Made by a program: the position numbers and the translations under genes. DNA of 64,000 bases from Paraburkholderia sp. C35 (GTDB taxonomy: Bacteria; Pseudomonadota; Gammaproteobacteria; Burkholderiales; Burkholderiaceae): positions 186,001 through 250,000 of the forward strand of contig NZ_QBUY01000002.1 in NCBI RefSeq assembly GCF_003121405.1. The letters are read 5' to 3'. Shown here piece after piece: positions 17,548-26,371 of the stretch. Under the pieces are notes generated by a model. The model saw only the letters and a list, made by a program, of their open reading frames with translations, was not told where the DNA came from and did no database searches. Numbering within the stretch: the first letter of the stretch is position 1; the number at the start of each line of letters is the position of its first letter.

Positions 17548-18330
17548 ATGCAACCTGCCTTTTCAAACCACGCGCGGCCACACATCGCACGGCGGGCGAG
17601 CGCCCTGGCGCTTGCAACGCTGGTAGCGGCAAGCACGGGATGCGCCGCGCAGACTCAATCCACGCCCGTGCAGCCAGCGCCCTCCATCGCAACCGGCGCG
17701 CCGCCACCGCCACCACCGCCCGTTGACGCGGGAGACCCAGGCGCCCCGGCGCCTTCCGCCGCTGCGGGCAGTCCATCCGTCGCGCAAGGCACGGTATCGC
17801 GGTTTCTTGTCAATCCGGACGGCGATGTCGATGGATTCCTGACCAGCGACGGCTTGCTCGTGCACTTCCCGCCGCACCTCGGCACGCAACTCACCTCGCT
17901 GGTTCGCCGGGGCGATGCTGTCCAGCTGAGCGGGTGGCCCAACGCCGGCCGCACGTTCACGGCACAACGCATTGTCAACGCAAGAACGGGGCAACAACTG
18001 CTCGACCAACCGCCCATGCCGGGCGCCCAGCCGTTACCGCGCGAGCTTCGCGGCGCAGGGCTTTCTCCTTTGCGCGCGGAGGGGAAAGTCACGCACGTGA
18101 CCACCGCACCACGAGGCGAACCGGACGGCGTCATCCTGACGGACGGAACCGTGATCAAGCTCACGCCTGCCGTCGCGCAGCAATTCCCGACACTGCTTCA
18201 GGCCGGCGCGAGCGTGTCGGCACAAGGCTACGGCACGCGCAACCAGTACGGCACGGCGTTGCAGGCAACTGCGTTCGGCGCGCCGGGCAACCTGACGCAA
18301 CTTTATGACCGGATGCCTCCGGGCCCATGA
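17548..18330 (+). CDS. Exported two-module protein with proline-rich linker (paralogue of 18383-18931)
   Basis: 260 residues with AAGGAG six bases upstream. It has an N-terminal export signal with a cysteine (STGCAA, about residue 34), possibly a lipoprotein though the lipobox is imperfect. A linker with seven consecutive prolines follows. Two related modules come next: one starting GTVSRFLVNPDGDVDGF (about 92) with VHFPPHL, and one starting GKVTHVTTAPRGEPDG with GTVIKLTPAVAQQF. The same two modules make up the next gene. I do not recognise a named family; the beta-rich pattern suggests small barrels. It probably forms an operon with the following gene. Confidence 0.8.
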   Translation: MQPAFSNHARPHIARRASALALATLVAASTGCAAQTQSTPVQPAPSIATGAPPPPPPPVDAGDPGAPAPSAAAGSPSVAQGTVSRFLVNPDGDVDGFLTSDGLLVHFPPHLGTQLTSLVRRGDAVQLSGWPNAGRTFTAQRIVNARTGQQLLDQPPMPGAQPLPRELRGAGLSPLRAEGKVTHVTTAPRGEPDGVILTDGTVIKLTPAVAQQFPTLLQAGASVSAQGYGTRNQYGTALQATAFGAPGNLTQLYDRMPPGP

Positions 18331-18382
18331 CGTAACGGACAGCTCAACAGACTTCAACCCACATTCACTCAGGAGAATCAGC

Positions 18383-18931
18383 ATGCATTGGATCGACCCG
18401 GACAGCCTTCCCGAAACGCGCGGCATCGTGAAAGGATTTCTGCTCAACCCTCACGGCGAACTCGATGGCATTGTCCTCGATTCGCGACAGGTGCATTTCC
18501 CGCCGCATCTGTCCCGACGCGTTGCGCGCCATATCGCGCTCGGCGACACCGTGAAGGTGCGAGGCGTGAAACCACGCGGCGCGGACATGATTGCCGCCGT
18601 CGCGTTGACCACCCGGAGCGGCACCGTGATCCTCGACGAAGGGCCGCAGCATGGTGCTGAGAAGCATCACAAGCCGCCTGTCGAACATAAGCCGATGGAG
18701 GCAGCGGGTGAAGTCGTGCTGCCTCTGTTCGGGCCGAAGGGCGAGTTGCGAGGCGCTTTGCTCGACGATGGCACGTCGCTGCGCATGCCGCCGCATGCGG
18801 CGATTGAACTCGCGTCATGGCTATGCCCTGGCGCGCATGTCAAAGCCTGGGGACACGGCATCAAGAACCGTCATGGCCGGACCATCGAAGTGGATGAGAT
18901 CGCAGAACTCGTCGACGCACCGATGGATTGA
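18383..18931 (+). CDS. Cytoplasmic two-module protein (paralogue of 17548-18330)
   Basis: 182 residues with AGGAGA upstream and no signal peptide. Module one runs from GIVKGFLLNPHGELDGIVLD to VHFPPHLSRRV; module two from GEVVLPLFGPKGELRGALLD to LRMPPHAAIEL. Both match the exported neighbour module by module (NPxGxxDG, HFPPHL, GxxVxxxG). A His-rich linker (EKHHKPPVEHK) separates the modules. It lies 52 bases after its paralogue, so co-transcription is likely. Function unknown. Confidence 0.8.
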   Translation: MHWIDPDSLPETRGIVKGFLLNPHGELDGIVLDSRQVHFPPHLSRRVARHIALGDTVKVRGVKPRGADMIAAVALTTRSGTVILDEGPQHGAEKHHKPPVEHKPMEAAGEVVLPLFGPKGELRGALLDDGTSLRMPPHAAIELASWLCPGAHVKAWGHGIKNRHGRTIEVDEIAELVDAPMD

Positions 18932-18984
18932 CACAGTCCGTTTCTCCTCGTACCCGCCCGGACGATCCGCACGATGAGCAACTC

Positions 18985-20232
18985 ATGAACACGCCACTCT
19001 GCAACCGCCACGTTGCGCTCGAAGCGTTGAACTTCTTCATGGCCGATGTGCAGGCGGGCATCGGGCCATTCCTTGGCGTGTTCCTGCTGGCGCGCGGCTG
19101 GCATCCCCAGGCGATCGGCACCGTGATGACCATCGGCGGTATCGCGGGCGTGCTCGCGACGTCTCCGGCTGGCGCACTCGTCGATGCGACCCGTCACAAG
19201 CGCGCCATTATCGTGGTCGCGGGCGTGCTGACAACGCTGGCTTCACTCGTGCTGTGGGTGTCGCACAGTGTCTGGATGGTCGCCGCATCGCAGATCCTCA
19301 CGGCGGTGACGGGCGCCGCGCTCGGGCCCGCAGTGGCCGGCGTGACGCTCGGCATCGTGCGCGCGCGGGGCTTCGATCGCCAGTTCGGCCGCAATCAGGT
19401 CGCCAATCACGCGGGAAACGTGGCGGGCGCGGCGTTGTCGGGCTGGCTCGGCTGGCGCTACGGATTCGGCGCGATATTCGTGCTGGCCGGCGCGTTCGGG
19501 GTGATGACGGTCGTCTCGACGCTGCTGATCCGGGCCGATTCGATCGATCACGACAGCGCCCGTGGTCTCGGCGATGCGTCGCTTGCCGGGCATGAGCCTG
19601 CGAGCGGCTTCCGTGTGCTGCTGACGTGCCGGCCACTGCTCCTGCTCGCGGCGGCGCTCGCGATGTTCCACCTCGGCAATGCGGCGATGCTGCCACTCTA
19701 CGGGCTTGCCGTCGTCGCCGCGCACAAGGGCGATCCGAGTGCTTTCACGGCGCAGACTATCGTCGTCGCGCAACTCGTGATGGTCGCTGCAGCATGTCTG
19801 GCGAGCCGGCTTATCGTGCGTCTGGGCTACTGGAGCGTAATGCTCATCACGTTTCTTGCATTGCCGGTGCGTGGCCTGGTTGCCGCGATGTTCATCAACG
19901 CGTGGGGCGTCTGGCCGGTGCAGGCACTCGACGGGATCGGCGCGGGGCTACAAAGCGTCGCTGTGCCCGCGCTCGTGGTGCGACTGCTGCAAGGAACCGG
20001 GCGTGTGAATGTCGGACAGGGCGTGGTGATGACCGTGCAGGGTGTCGGTGCGGCGTTGAGTCCGGCGTTGGGTGGCGCGCTGGCCCAGCATGTCGGGTAT
20101 GCGTCGGCTTTTCTCGTTCTGGGCGCCGTGTCGACTGGCTCGCTCGCGGTATGGCTGTTCTTTGGCGCATCGCTTAAGAAAGCGTGCGGCGTGCCGCGCG
20201 ATCCCGCAGTCGATACGTCGCTCGCAACTTGA
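18985..20232 (+). CDS. MFS transporter
   Basis: 415 residues with about 12 hydrophobic segments, inner membrane. The N-terminal segment ALNFFMADVQAGIGPFLGVF and the loop GALVDATRHKRAIIV (MFS motif A-like, between TM2 and TM3) place it in the major facilitator superfamily. The start at 18985 is preferred; a TTG at 18928 overlapping the previous stop would add 19 residues without hydrophobicity. It follows the two-module genes on the same strand and may share their transcript. Substrate unknown. Confidence 0.88.
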   Translation: MNTPLCNRHVALEALNFFMADVQAGIGPFLGVFLLARGWHPQAIGTVMTIGGIAGVLATSPAGALVDATRHKRAIIVVAGVLTTLASLVLWVSHSVWMVAASQILTAVTGAALGPAVAGVTLGIVRARGFDRQFGRNQVANHAGNVAGAALSGWLGWRYGFGAIFVLAGAFGVMTVVSTLLIRADSIDHDSARGLGDASLAGHEPASGFRVLLTCRPLLLLAAALAMFHLGNAAMLPLYGLAVVAAHKGDPSAFTAQTIVVAQLVMVAAACLASRLIVRLGYWSVMLITFLALPVRGLVAAMFINAWGVWPVQALDGIGAGLQSVAVPALVVRLLQGTGRVNVGQGVVMTVQGVGAALSPALGGALAQHVGYASAFLVLGAVSTGSLAVWLFFGASLKKACGVPRDPAVDTSLAT

Positions 20233-20277
20233 ACCCCGTCTTGCGCTTGCCGCGATGGCAGGCGTGATTCTGCGCAC

Positions 20278-21651
20278 TCAGTCGATCCCGAGATTGGCCA
20301 TGCGTGTGTACAAGGACTGACGGCTGATGCCAAGCCTTCGCGCCGCTTCCGCGCGATTGCCTTGCGCGATTTCGAGCGCCCGTCGGATGATCTCGCGTTC
20401 GACCTGCTGCAATGCCTCAGCCAGCGGAAGATCGTAGAGGCTCGCCGGGAGCGGTGGATCGGACGCAGCGCTGCCTATCAGGAACGCGAGATCGCTCTCC
20501 GTCACCACAGGTCCGGGCGACAGTGCGTTCACCCGCTCAACCGCGTTGCGCAATTCACGCACGTTACCCGGCCACGCGTGTGTCAACAGACGCCGTTGTG
20601 CCTCAACCGAGAACTGCCGTTTCGGGCGGTCTCGCGTGGTCGATTGCAGAAAATACCCGACGAGCGGCAGGATATCGGCAAGGCGCTCGCGCAACGGCGG
20701 CAGGTGGATCGGAATGACATTCAGCCGATAGAGCAGATCCTGCCGGAACTCACCCGCTGCCACCATCGCGTCGAGCTCGCGATGCGTCGCGGCGATCACA
20801 CGCACGTCGACTGCAACGGCTTCGTTCGTGCCAAGCGGGGTGACCACTCTTTCCTGCAGCACGCGCAGCAGTTTGGCCTGCATGGCAGCCGGCATGTCGC
20901 CAATCTCGTCGAGAAAGAGCGTGCCGTTGCTGGCATCGACGATCCGGCCCGTTCGCGCGTTCATTGCGCCCGTGAACGCCCCTTTGCCGTGACCGAAGAG
21001 TTCGCTTTCCAGCAGTTCATGCGGGATGGCCGCGCAATTGACTGCGACGACCGGCCCATGCGCGCGTCGCGACGACTGGTGCAACACGCTGGCCGCGACT
21101 TCTTTGCCCGTCCCCGTTTCGCCCGTGATGAGCACCGTTGCATCGGAAGCGGCGGCACGTCCGATGCGCTTCTGCACCTCGCGCATCGATTCGCTGATGC
21201 CGAGCAGACGCGGCATCGCATCGTCAGGTTCATCGAATGTTGCGGGAACGGTGGTCGTCCGGGATGCCGCGCCCGGCGTCGGGCTAGCCACGAAAATGCG
21301 CTTCAGCAATCCGGCGATATCGTCGCGGCCAACGGGTTTGGTCAGATGCTCGAACGCACCCAGACGCATCGCGCCGCTCGTGTTGTCGCTGTTCGCGTGT
21401 GCGGTGAGCATCACGACGGGAATCTGGCGGCCATGGTCCATTTTCCGCAGTTTCTCGAGTACCGCGAGTCCATCGATGCCAGGCAGCCTGAAGTCAAGGA
21501 ATACACAGGCGGGCGTCGCGCCGGTTGCGAGCCGCGCGAGTCCGCTTTCGCCGGAAGCCGTGCGCTCGACGTCATGACCGAGATCCGTCAGCGTTTCCGC
21601 CAGGCCCTCGCTAAACGCATCGTCGTCGTCGATCAGGAGGATGGTTGCCAT
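20278..21651 (-). CDS. NtrC-family sigma-54 response regulator
   Basis: 457 residues. Receiver domain 1-120 with VFLDFRLP (Asp53) and Lys105. AAA+ domain with Walker A GETGTGKE at 177-184 and the sigma-54 contact loop GAFTGA at 224-229, so it should activate sigma-54 RNA polymerase. The C-terminal Fis-type HTH is GNRAEAARRLGISRQSLYTR. It overlaps the sensor kinase gene by 19 bases, so the two form a cognate pair. Target genes are not evident. Confidence 0.96.
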   Translation of the reverse strand: MATILLIDDDDAFSEGLAETLTDLGHDVERTASGESGLARLATGATPACVFLDFRLPGIDGLAVLEKLRKMDHGRQIPVVMLTAHANSDNTSGAMRLGAFEHLTKPVGRDDIAGLLKRIFVASPTPGAASRTTTVPATFDEPDDAMPRLLGISESMREVQKRIGRAAASDATVLITGETGTGKEVAASVLHQSSRRAHGPVVAVNCAAIPHELLESELFGHGKGAFTGAMNARTGRIVDASNGTLFLDEIGDMPAAMQAKLLRVLQERVVTPLGTNEAVAVDVRVIAATHRELDAMVAAGEFRQDLLYRLNVIPIHLPPLRERLADILPLVGYFLQSTTRDRPKRQFSVEAQRRLLTHAWPGNVRELRNAVERVNALSPGPVVTESDLAFLIGSAASDPPLPASLYDLPLAEALQQVEREIIRRALEIAQGNRAEAARRLGISRQSLYTRMANLGID

Positions 21652-23177
21652 GGAATATCAATGACAAAGCACGTTTGAGCGTCCGTGCGGGTATGGTACG
21701 CGCGCCCATGATGCGCAGACGCGACCTCGCGCACCAGCGCGAGACCCAGTCCCGATCCGTCGGCGCGTCCCGTGACGAAAGGCTCGAAGATCCGTTCACG
21801 TTCGGTGTCGGGGACGCCGGGGCCGTCGTCCGTGATGTGAAGGATCAGCCGATCGCCGGATGGCGAACTGAGACGGCTGGCGTCGAGCGCTATCTGTCCG
21901 CCGGCCGGGACATGCTGCAGCGCGTTCAGCAGCAGGTTGTCCACCGCGCGTCGCAGCTGGCCGGAATCGAAAACAGGATGGCCGACACGTGAACCTTCCG
22001 GTTGCGCGGACTGTGCCACATCTGCCGATAGCGCCGCGCGTTTTGCCAGCGCGGCTTCGCGGTGAGCATCGACGACTTCGTGAAGCCATGTAGCCAGATC
22101 GACAGGTTCACAGTGAAGCGTCACGGGTTGCGTCAGCGCGAGCAGGCTCGCGACCTGACTCTCGATACGCTCAAGCTGACCGAGGATCGAACGCAAGGCG
22201 CTTTGCTGGCGCGCGCTGTCTCCGGCGAGCGCGTTTTCCGCTTTCAGGCGCATCGCGCCGGCGGGATTGCGGATCTCATGCGCGACCTGCGCTGCCAGCT
22301 TGCCCAGCGCGGCGAAGCGCTCGGCCTGTGCCAGCTGGGTTTCCAGTTTGCGTGCCTGCTGCTGCCATGCGTGTGTGCGTTCGAGGTAACGGTTGACGGA
22401 TTGGGCGATCCGGTCGAGATCGCGTTCGCCGGGCATCGCTACTACCGTTTCCATGTCACCCGCGCCGGACAGCGCAGCTTCCAGCCCGTCGAGCTTGCGC
22501 CGCCAGTTGCGCAGCGCAAGCGCAAGATAGAGCGACACGCCGAGCAGAACGGCAAGGACGACGGCAAGCACCGCGATGGACGTCTCGCCCAGTACGCCGA
22601 GCGCAGGGTGTGTGCGCGTGAGCATCCAGACATAGAGGCCGGGATGTCCTGCTACAGGACAGGCCGTTGCCAGCACGGCATCTTGCCCGTTGCGGACGGT
22701 TCTGGCCGCCACGCGCGCGTCATTCGATGCCGCCGTGAGCGCGCTCAAGATCAGCGGCGTTTCGGCTGCCGGAATGTCGCGCTTGATGCCGCTGCCCTGA
22801 TACGACGGAAAGGCGTAGGCGAGAAACCCGCTCGCGTCGGGCGGCGCGCCATCGGGTGGAGCAGGACGTGGTGGCGGCGAACCGGAATGCAGCGACGACG
22901 ACCAGAAGCCGCCCTCGACGCCATCCGTCCTGGCGAGCACGACATCGAGCACGGCATGCATGAGATCGGTGTTGGGTTTGCCCGGCTCCTGCAACGAAAG
23001 GTTGTAGCGCGAGGCGACGGCGTCACAGGCGGCGAGCGACTGCTGCTGGGCCAGCGCGACCTGCTGCCCCTGTGCGGACACGATCATGAGCCAGACAATG
23101 CCGACCAGCGCCATGCATAGCGCCGCGACAAGCGCCCAGAGTATCGCGAGCTGTGTCGAAAAGGCCGTTCGTGCCAC
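21633..23177 (-). CDS. Sensor histidine kinase of the NtrC-type pair
   Basis: 514 residues. TM1 about 10-34, periplasmic sensor about 35-196 with a Pro-rich stretch (SPPPRPAPPDGAPP), TM2 about 199-222, HAMP-like region, then QVAHEIRNP with phospho-acceptor His300, and ATPase motifs NLLLNALQHVP, DDGPGVP and GSGLGLALV. The AHEIRNP H-box is that of NtrB-like kinases, consistent with the NtrC-type partner encoded just downstream with a 19-base overlap. Input signal unknown. Confidence 0.95.
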   Translation of the reverse strand: MARTAFSTQLAILWALVAALCMALVGIVWLMIVSAQGQQVALAQQQSLAACDAVASRYNLSLQEPGKPNTDLMHAVLDVVLARTDGVEGGFWSSSLHSGSPPPRPAPPDGAPPDASGFLAYAFPSYQGSGIKRDIPAAETPLILSALTAASNDARVAARTVRNGQDAVLATACPVAGHPGLYVWMLTRTHPALGVLGETSIAVLAVVLAVLLGVSLYLALALRNWRRKLDGLEAALSGAGDMETVVAMPGERDLDRIAQSVNRYLERTHAWQQQARKLETQLAQAERFAALGKLAAQVAHEIRNPAGAMRLKAENALAGDSARQQSALRSILGQLERIESQVASLLALTQPVTLHCEPVDLATWLHEVVDAHREAALAKRAALSADVAQSAQPEGSRVGHPVFDSGQLRRAVDNLLLNALQHVPAGGQIALDASRLSSPSGDRLILHITDDGPGVPDTERERIFEPFVTGRADGSGLGLALVREVASAHHGRAYHTRTDAQTCFVIDIPWQPSS

Positions 23178-23313
23178 ACGTTCACCTGTTGATGATGGCG
23201 GCCGGGTGCTTCGCTGTGCGTCGGTTCACTTCGATTGGCAAGGCACAGCAGGCGATCAGTCCCGGCAGCGGTGCCGGGAGCTTTGCACGCCGCGTGCCAG
23301 GTCATGCCGATTG

Positions 23314-23703
23314 TCAGCGGCTGCCGCTGTCGTCCCGTTGGTTCGGCCGTCCGAGCGCCGCGCTTAACGCATCGAGCAGGCGAGGTGGCGGATAAGGCTT
23401 GTCCAGCACGACAGCGAAGAGATCGGGGCGCGCTTTCGCGGCGGACCCTTGCGCGGCTGTCGCGAGAACGATGGGGATATGCGCCAGTCTGGCGTCCTTC
23501 TTCAGCGCCTGGGCCAGTTCCAGTCCCGACATGGCCGGCATCATGAAATCCGTCAGCACGACGTCCGGCAGGATCGAGCCGATCATGTCCAGCGCGGAGC
23601 GTCCGTCGCGAGCGGCATGCACCGTATAACCCTCGGCCTTCAGAAAGAAGGAAAGGAAGTCGGTTATCAGCGATTCGTCATCCACTACAACGATCGTGGT
23701 CAT
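23314..23703 (-). CDS. Stand-alone receiver domain protein
   Basis: 129 residues, one receiver domain: VVDDE (7-10), Asp52 in VLTDFMMP and Lys in VLDKPYPP near 102. No output domain. It lies 61 bases after the KaiC-like gene and 136 bases before the sensor kinase gene, all in the same direction. Receiver proteins are common next to KaiC-like genes outside cyanobacteria. Confidence 0.92.
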   Translation of the reverse strand: MTTIVVVDDESLITDFLSFFLKAEGYTVHAARDGRSALDMIGSILPDVVLTDFMMPAMSGLELAQALKKDARLAHIPIVLATAAQGSAAKARPDLFAVVLDKPYPPPRLLDALSAALGRPNQRDDSGSR

Positions 23704-23764
23704 GCCCGTTAGCCCATTCTCGTGTCCGCTGCGGTCCCGTTCGTGAGGTGCCGTTGCCGTGCGG

Positions 23765-25192
23765 CTATGGCTGGCCCGGATCGTCGGTCACCACTCTTCT
23801 GACCTCGCTCAGCGGGGTCGAGATGGCGTTTGGAATGACCAGCCGCGTGATCGTCGGCGTGAACGCGCTGTCGCGAAGCTTTATGACTTTCATGCCCTGG
23901 CAGATGCTGCCCTCCGCCTCGTCGAGTTGCATGCCGATCACGTTGTCGAACAGGCTGAGCACTTCGGGCGACGTTGCGTTCATCTCCGACGCCGACAGTT
24001 CTCGCGTCTCCCACGCACAGACGGTCGAGACGTCCATCGAGCGAAGCTGGTTGGTCAGCGCAGCGAGAAACTCGATCAGCCGGTGCGGGTCGACGGCCGC
24101 CCGTTCGAAGCCGGCCAGCCCGTCGATGACGAGCCGGCTGATGCGGCGTGCCTCGACGGCAGCGAGCAGATGATAGGCCAGGCTGTCGATGACGTTTTCC
24201 GTCAGCGGATTCCACAGCACCGTGAGCGCGCCGCTGGCAATCAGCGCGTCGATGTCGATGCCGAGCGCGTGCGCCTTGCTGGCGAGGCGCGCCGGCGTTT
24301 CATAGAAGCCGAAGTGCAGGGCGGGCTTTTCCGGTGTCGCGAGGCGCAGAAAATTCAGCCCGAAGCTGGTCTTGCCGCTGCCGCCGGGGCCGACCACGAT
24401 CGTCGCCGAACTCGCGGGCAGTCCGCCGCCGATGCGGGCGTCGAGATCGTCCACGCCGCTCGACACACGCTCCTGCGGCGCCAGGTCGAGCTTCGAGGGG
24501 CGTGCATACAAGGCTTCCAGCCGTGGATAAACCACGACGCCCGCATCGTTGATCTCATAGTGGTGAAGGCCGCCTAGCGAGGCGCTGCCGCGCGATTTGG
24601 CCACGCGCATCCGTCGCACGGTTCGCGAGCCAAACAGTTCCTCTTGCAGTTGCAGCACGCCGTCGACCATCGTGTGTTCGGGGCTGGAATCGTCGATGCG
24701 CGCGCTGGTCAGGAACAGCACCGTGCAGCCGCTGAACGCAGCATGACCCTGAAGTTCAGCCACGAAGGTCTTGACGTCGAGCGTGTTATGGCTGCTTTCG
24801 CGTGCGTTGAGGAGGCCATCGAGTATCAGCATCGACGAGCCTTGCCGCACGAGTTCGTTGCGCAGTACATCGACGAGCGCGCTGAGACCATCGACTCGCA
24901 GCGTGCGGAAGAGGCTCAGATAGGTAATGTCGTTGCCCACCCGTTCCGGCTCGAAAAAACTGAGCGTCGATAGAGACTGGAACAGCCGGTCGTGCGATTC
25001 GGCGAGCAGGGTGATGTAGAGCACCTTTCCGCCCTGCCTGACCTGATCGAAGGCGATCTGGTTGGCGAGAATCGTCTTCCCGGCGCCGGGGCGGCCCTGG
25101 ATGATGTACGAAGACCCGGCGACCATACCGCCACCCATGATCGTGTCGAGCCCCGGAACATGGCTGGTTAATCGCTTCAAGGTCTGATTCAT
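23765..25192 (-). CDS. KaiC-like double-domain RecA ATPase
   Basis: 475 residues with two KaiC domains. Walker A GRPGAGKT at 33-40 with Walker B MLILDG; second Walker A GPGGSGKT about 267-274 with Walker B LVIDG. The second domain carries FYETPARL at the KaiC catalytic-acid position, while the first reads AESHDRL. The start MNQTLKRLTSHVPGLDTIMG is the usual KaiC opening; a longer frame to 25312 is rejected. No kaiA or kaiB is nearby. It heads a signalling cluster with a receiver, a sensor kinase and an NtrC-type activator, so a role in signal transduction rather than a true clock is likely. Confidence 0.92.
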   Translation of the reverse strand: MNQTLKRLTSHVPGLDTIMGGGMVAGSSYIIQGRPGAGKTILANQIAFDQVRQGGKVLYITLLAESHDRLFQSLSTLSFFEPERVGNDITYLSLFRTLRVDGLSALVDVLRNELVRQGSSMLILDGLLNARESSHNTLDVKTFVAELQGHAAFSGCTVLFLTSARIDDSSPEHTMVDGVLQLQEELFGSRTVRRMRVAKSRGSASLGGLHHYEINDAGVVVYPRLEALYARPSKLDLAPQERVSSGVDDLDARIGGGLPASSATIVVGPGGSGKTSFGLNFLRLATPEKPALHFGFYETPARLASKAHALGIDIDALIASGALTVLWNPLTENVIDSLAYHLLAAVEARRISRLVIDGLAGFERAAVDPHRLIEFLAALTNQLRSMDVSTVCAWETRELSASEMNATSPEVLSLFDNVIGMQLDEAEGSICQGMKVIKLRDSAFTPTITRLVIPNAISTPLSEVRRVVTDDPGQP

Positions 25193-25566
25193 CGCTGGCC
25201 TGGTTCGACTGGGTGATTGCGCGGTGAGCGGCTTCAGACGGGGAGAGTCCCGCCGGGCCTCCGCACATGCTGCGGTGGGGTCAATGCCGCGATTCTCGCA
25301 CGATACGAGCACGGCAGTCTCTTACATGAGGCTTCGTGGTCGCGCGCAGGTGTCGGTTGACATCATGACGGCTGAAGCTCTGGCGGCACCCGGTGGCCTC
25401 GACGTGCTCGTCAACAACGCGGGGACATCGCGGCTATTGTCGTATTTCTCGCGTCACCCGCTGGGCGCTCGATTTCTGGCCAGATGATTCCGATTGATGG
25501 GGATTCGCAGAGTTCGTGAGTCAGAGCGTCACCGGCATCATCAGTATCGTCACTACGTCATGCAAG
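25193..25566. other. Intergenic region with SDR remnant
   Basis: About 374 bases between the KaiC-like gene and the crotonase gene. Apart from a decayed SDR piece at 25344-25433, I see no gene, repeat or clear promoter. Leftward transcription of the kaiC cluster must start in or before this region. Confidence 0.5.
25344..25433 (+). pseudogene. Remnant of a short-chain dehydrogenase
   Basis: The forward frame reads AQVSVDIMTAEALAAP then GGLDVLVNNAGTS, which matches the SDR segment with the variable D-x-x-D strand and the NNAG motif. No Rossmann start or YxxxK follows, and the frame runs to unrelated residues and a stop at about 25485. It is a fragment of about 30 codons. Confidence 0.55.
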
Positions 25567-26289
25567 TTATGGATCAGGCGAATCGGTCCCAATCGGCCGA
25601 AATCCCTCGCCCAGATCATTCAATATCTGTTTGACCGTGCTTTGCACCGATGGTGACGCGTCGAGCAGTTCACGAACGGTAGCATCCGTCATTTCCTCCA
25701 GGTCACTGTCCACGACAAAATCCGTTGCGATCCCCCATTCGAAAGCTTGCACGCCAGAAACAAGGCGCGAACGCATCAACATTTCGCGCATGCGTCCACT
25801 GCCGACTATTTGAAGTGCTTGCGACCAGCCAAACGTTCCGCCTGGGAAATTGTTTTCCCTCACCGGAAATCCGTATTGAGTCGTTTCGGTCACAATCCGC
25901 AGATCGCAAGCAAGCGCCAGTGCAAAACCCGTCCCGAACCAATGGCCGCGAGTGGCAGCGACGACCGGCTTGCTGCATCGAAGGGGAGCGTTGATGTCCC
26001 AGATCAGACGGGCAGGCGAGACGCTTGAGATCTCCGTCTCGACTTCGGCGTTTGCGAAGTCCAGCAAAGGATTGTATTCCGCCCTGAGAACGATCACTCG
26101 CACGCCAGGATGGCGATCCAATCGCTCAAACGTCAAACGCAACTCCGCGAATTGCCGGGGTGTCAGGCAATTCGTGGGAGGCCGGGCGAGGACGACGTCG
26201 GCACGTGTTTGCTGCTCGTCAATCAGGACATAAAACCCATCTCTTCGCTCGTGCCGGGGCGCATTGGATTCAATCGAAACGTAGCTCAT
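25567..26289 (-). CDS. Divergent enoyl-CoA hydratase/isomerase (crotonase) family protein
   Basis: 240 residues, crotonase fold. Core segments VVLARPPTNCLTPRQFAELR (about 32-51), VIVLRAEYNP, GHWFGTGFALALACDLRI and ENNFPGGTFGW are recognisable. The usual first oxyanion-hole motif AGADIKE is replaced by FANAEVE, and GGG of the second by GTG, so chemistry may differ from a standard hydratase. It follows the MHS transporter gene by 82 bases on the same strand. Region base composition looks less GC-rich than the neighbours. Exact reaction unknown. Confidence 0.82.
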   Translation of the reverse strand: MSYVSIESNAPRHERRDGFYVLIDEQQTRADVVLARPPTNCLTPRQFAELRLTFERLDRHPGVRVIVLRAEYNPLLDFANAEVETEISSVSPARLIWDINAPLRCSKPVVAATRGHWFGTGFALALACDLRIVTETTQYGFPVRENNFPGGTFGWSQALQIVGSGRMREMLMRSRLVSGVQAFEWGIATDFVVDSDLEEMTDATVRELLDASPSVQSTVKQILNDLGEGFRPIGTDSPDP

Positions 26290-26371
26290 GGTTGTAGTTG
26301 TCAGGCGGTCAAGTTGATGTGTGAAATACGTTGCCTGAACTTCAAAGCGAGCAACGTTGTCTTTCCGAAAA

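Noticed and set aside
20233..20277. GCTTGCC/GGCAGGC hairpin between MFS and ntrC-like genes
   Set aside because: Imperfect short stem with no T-tract; too weak to call.
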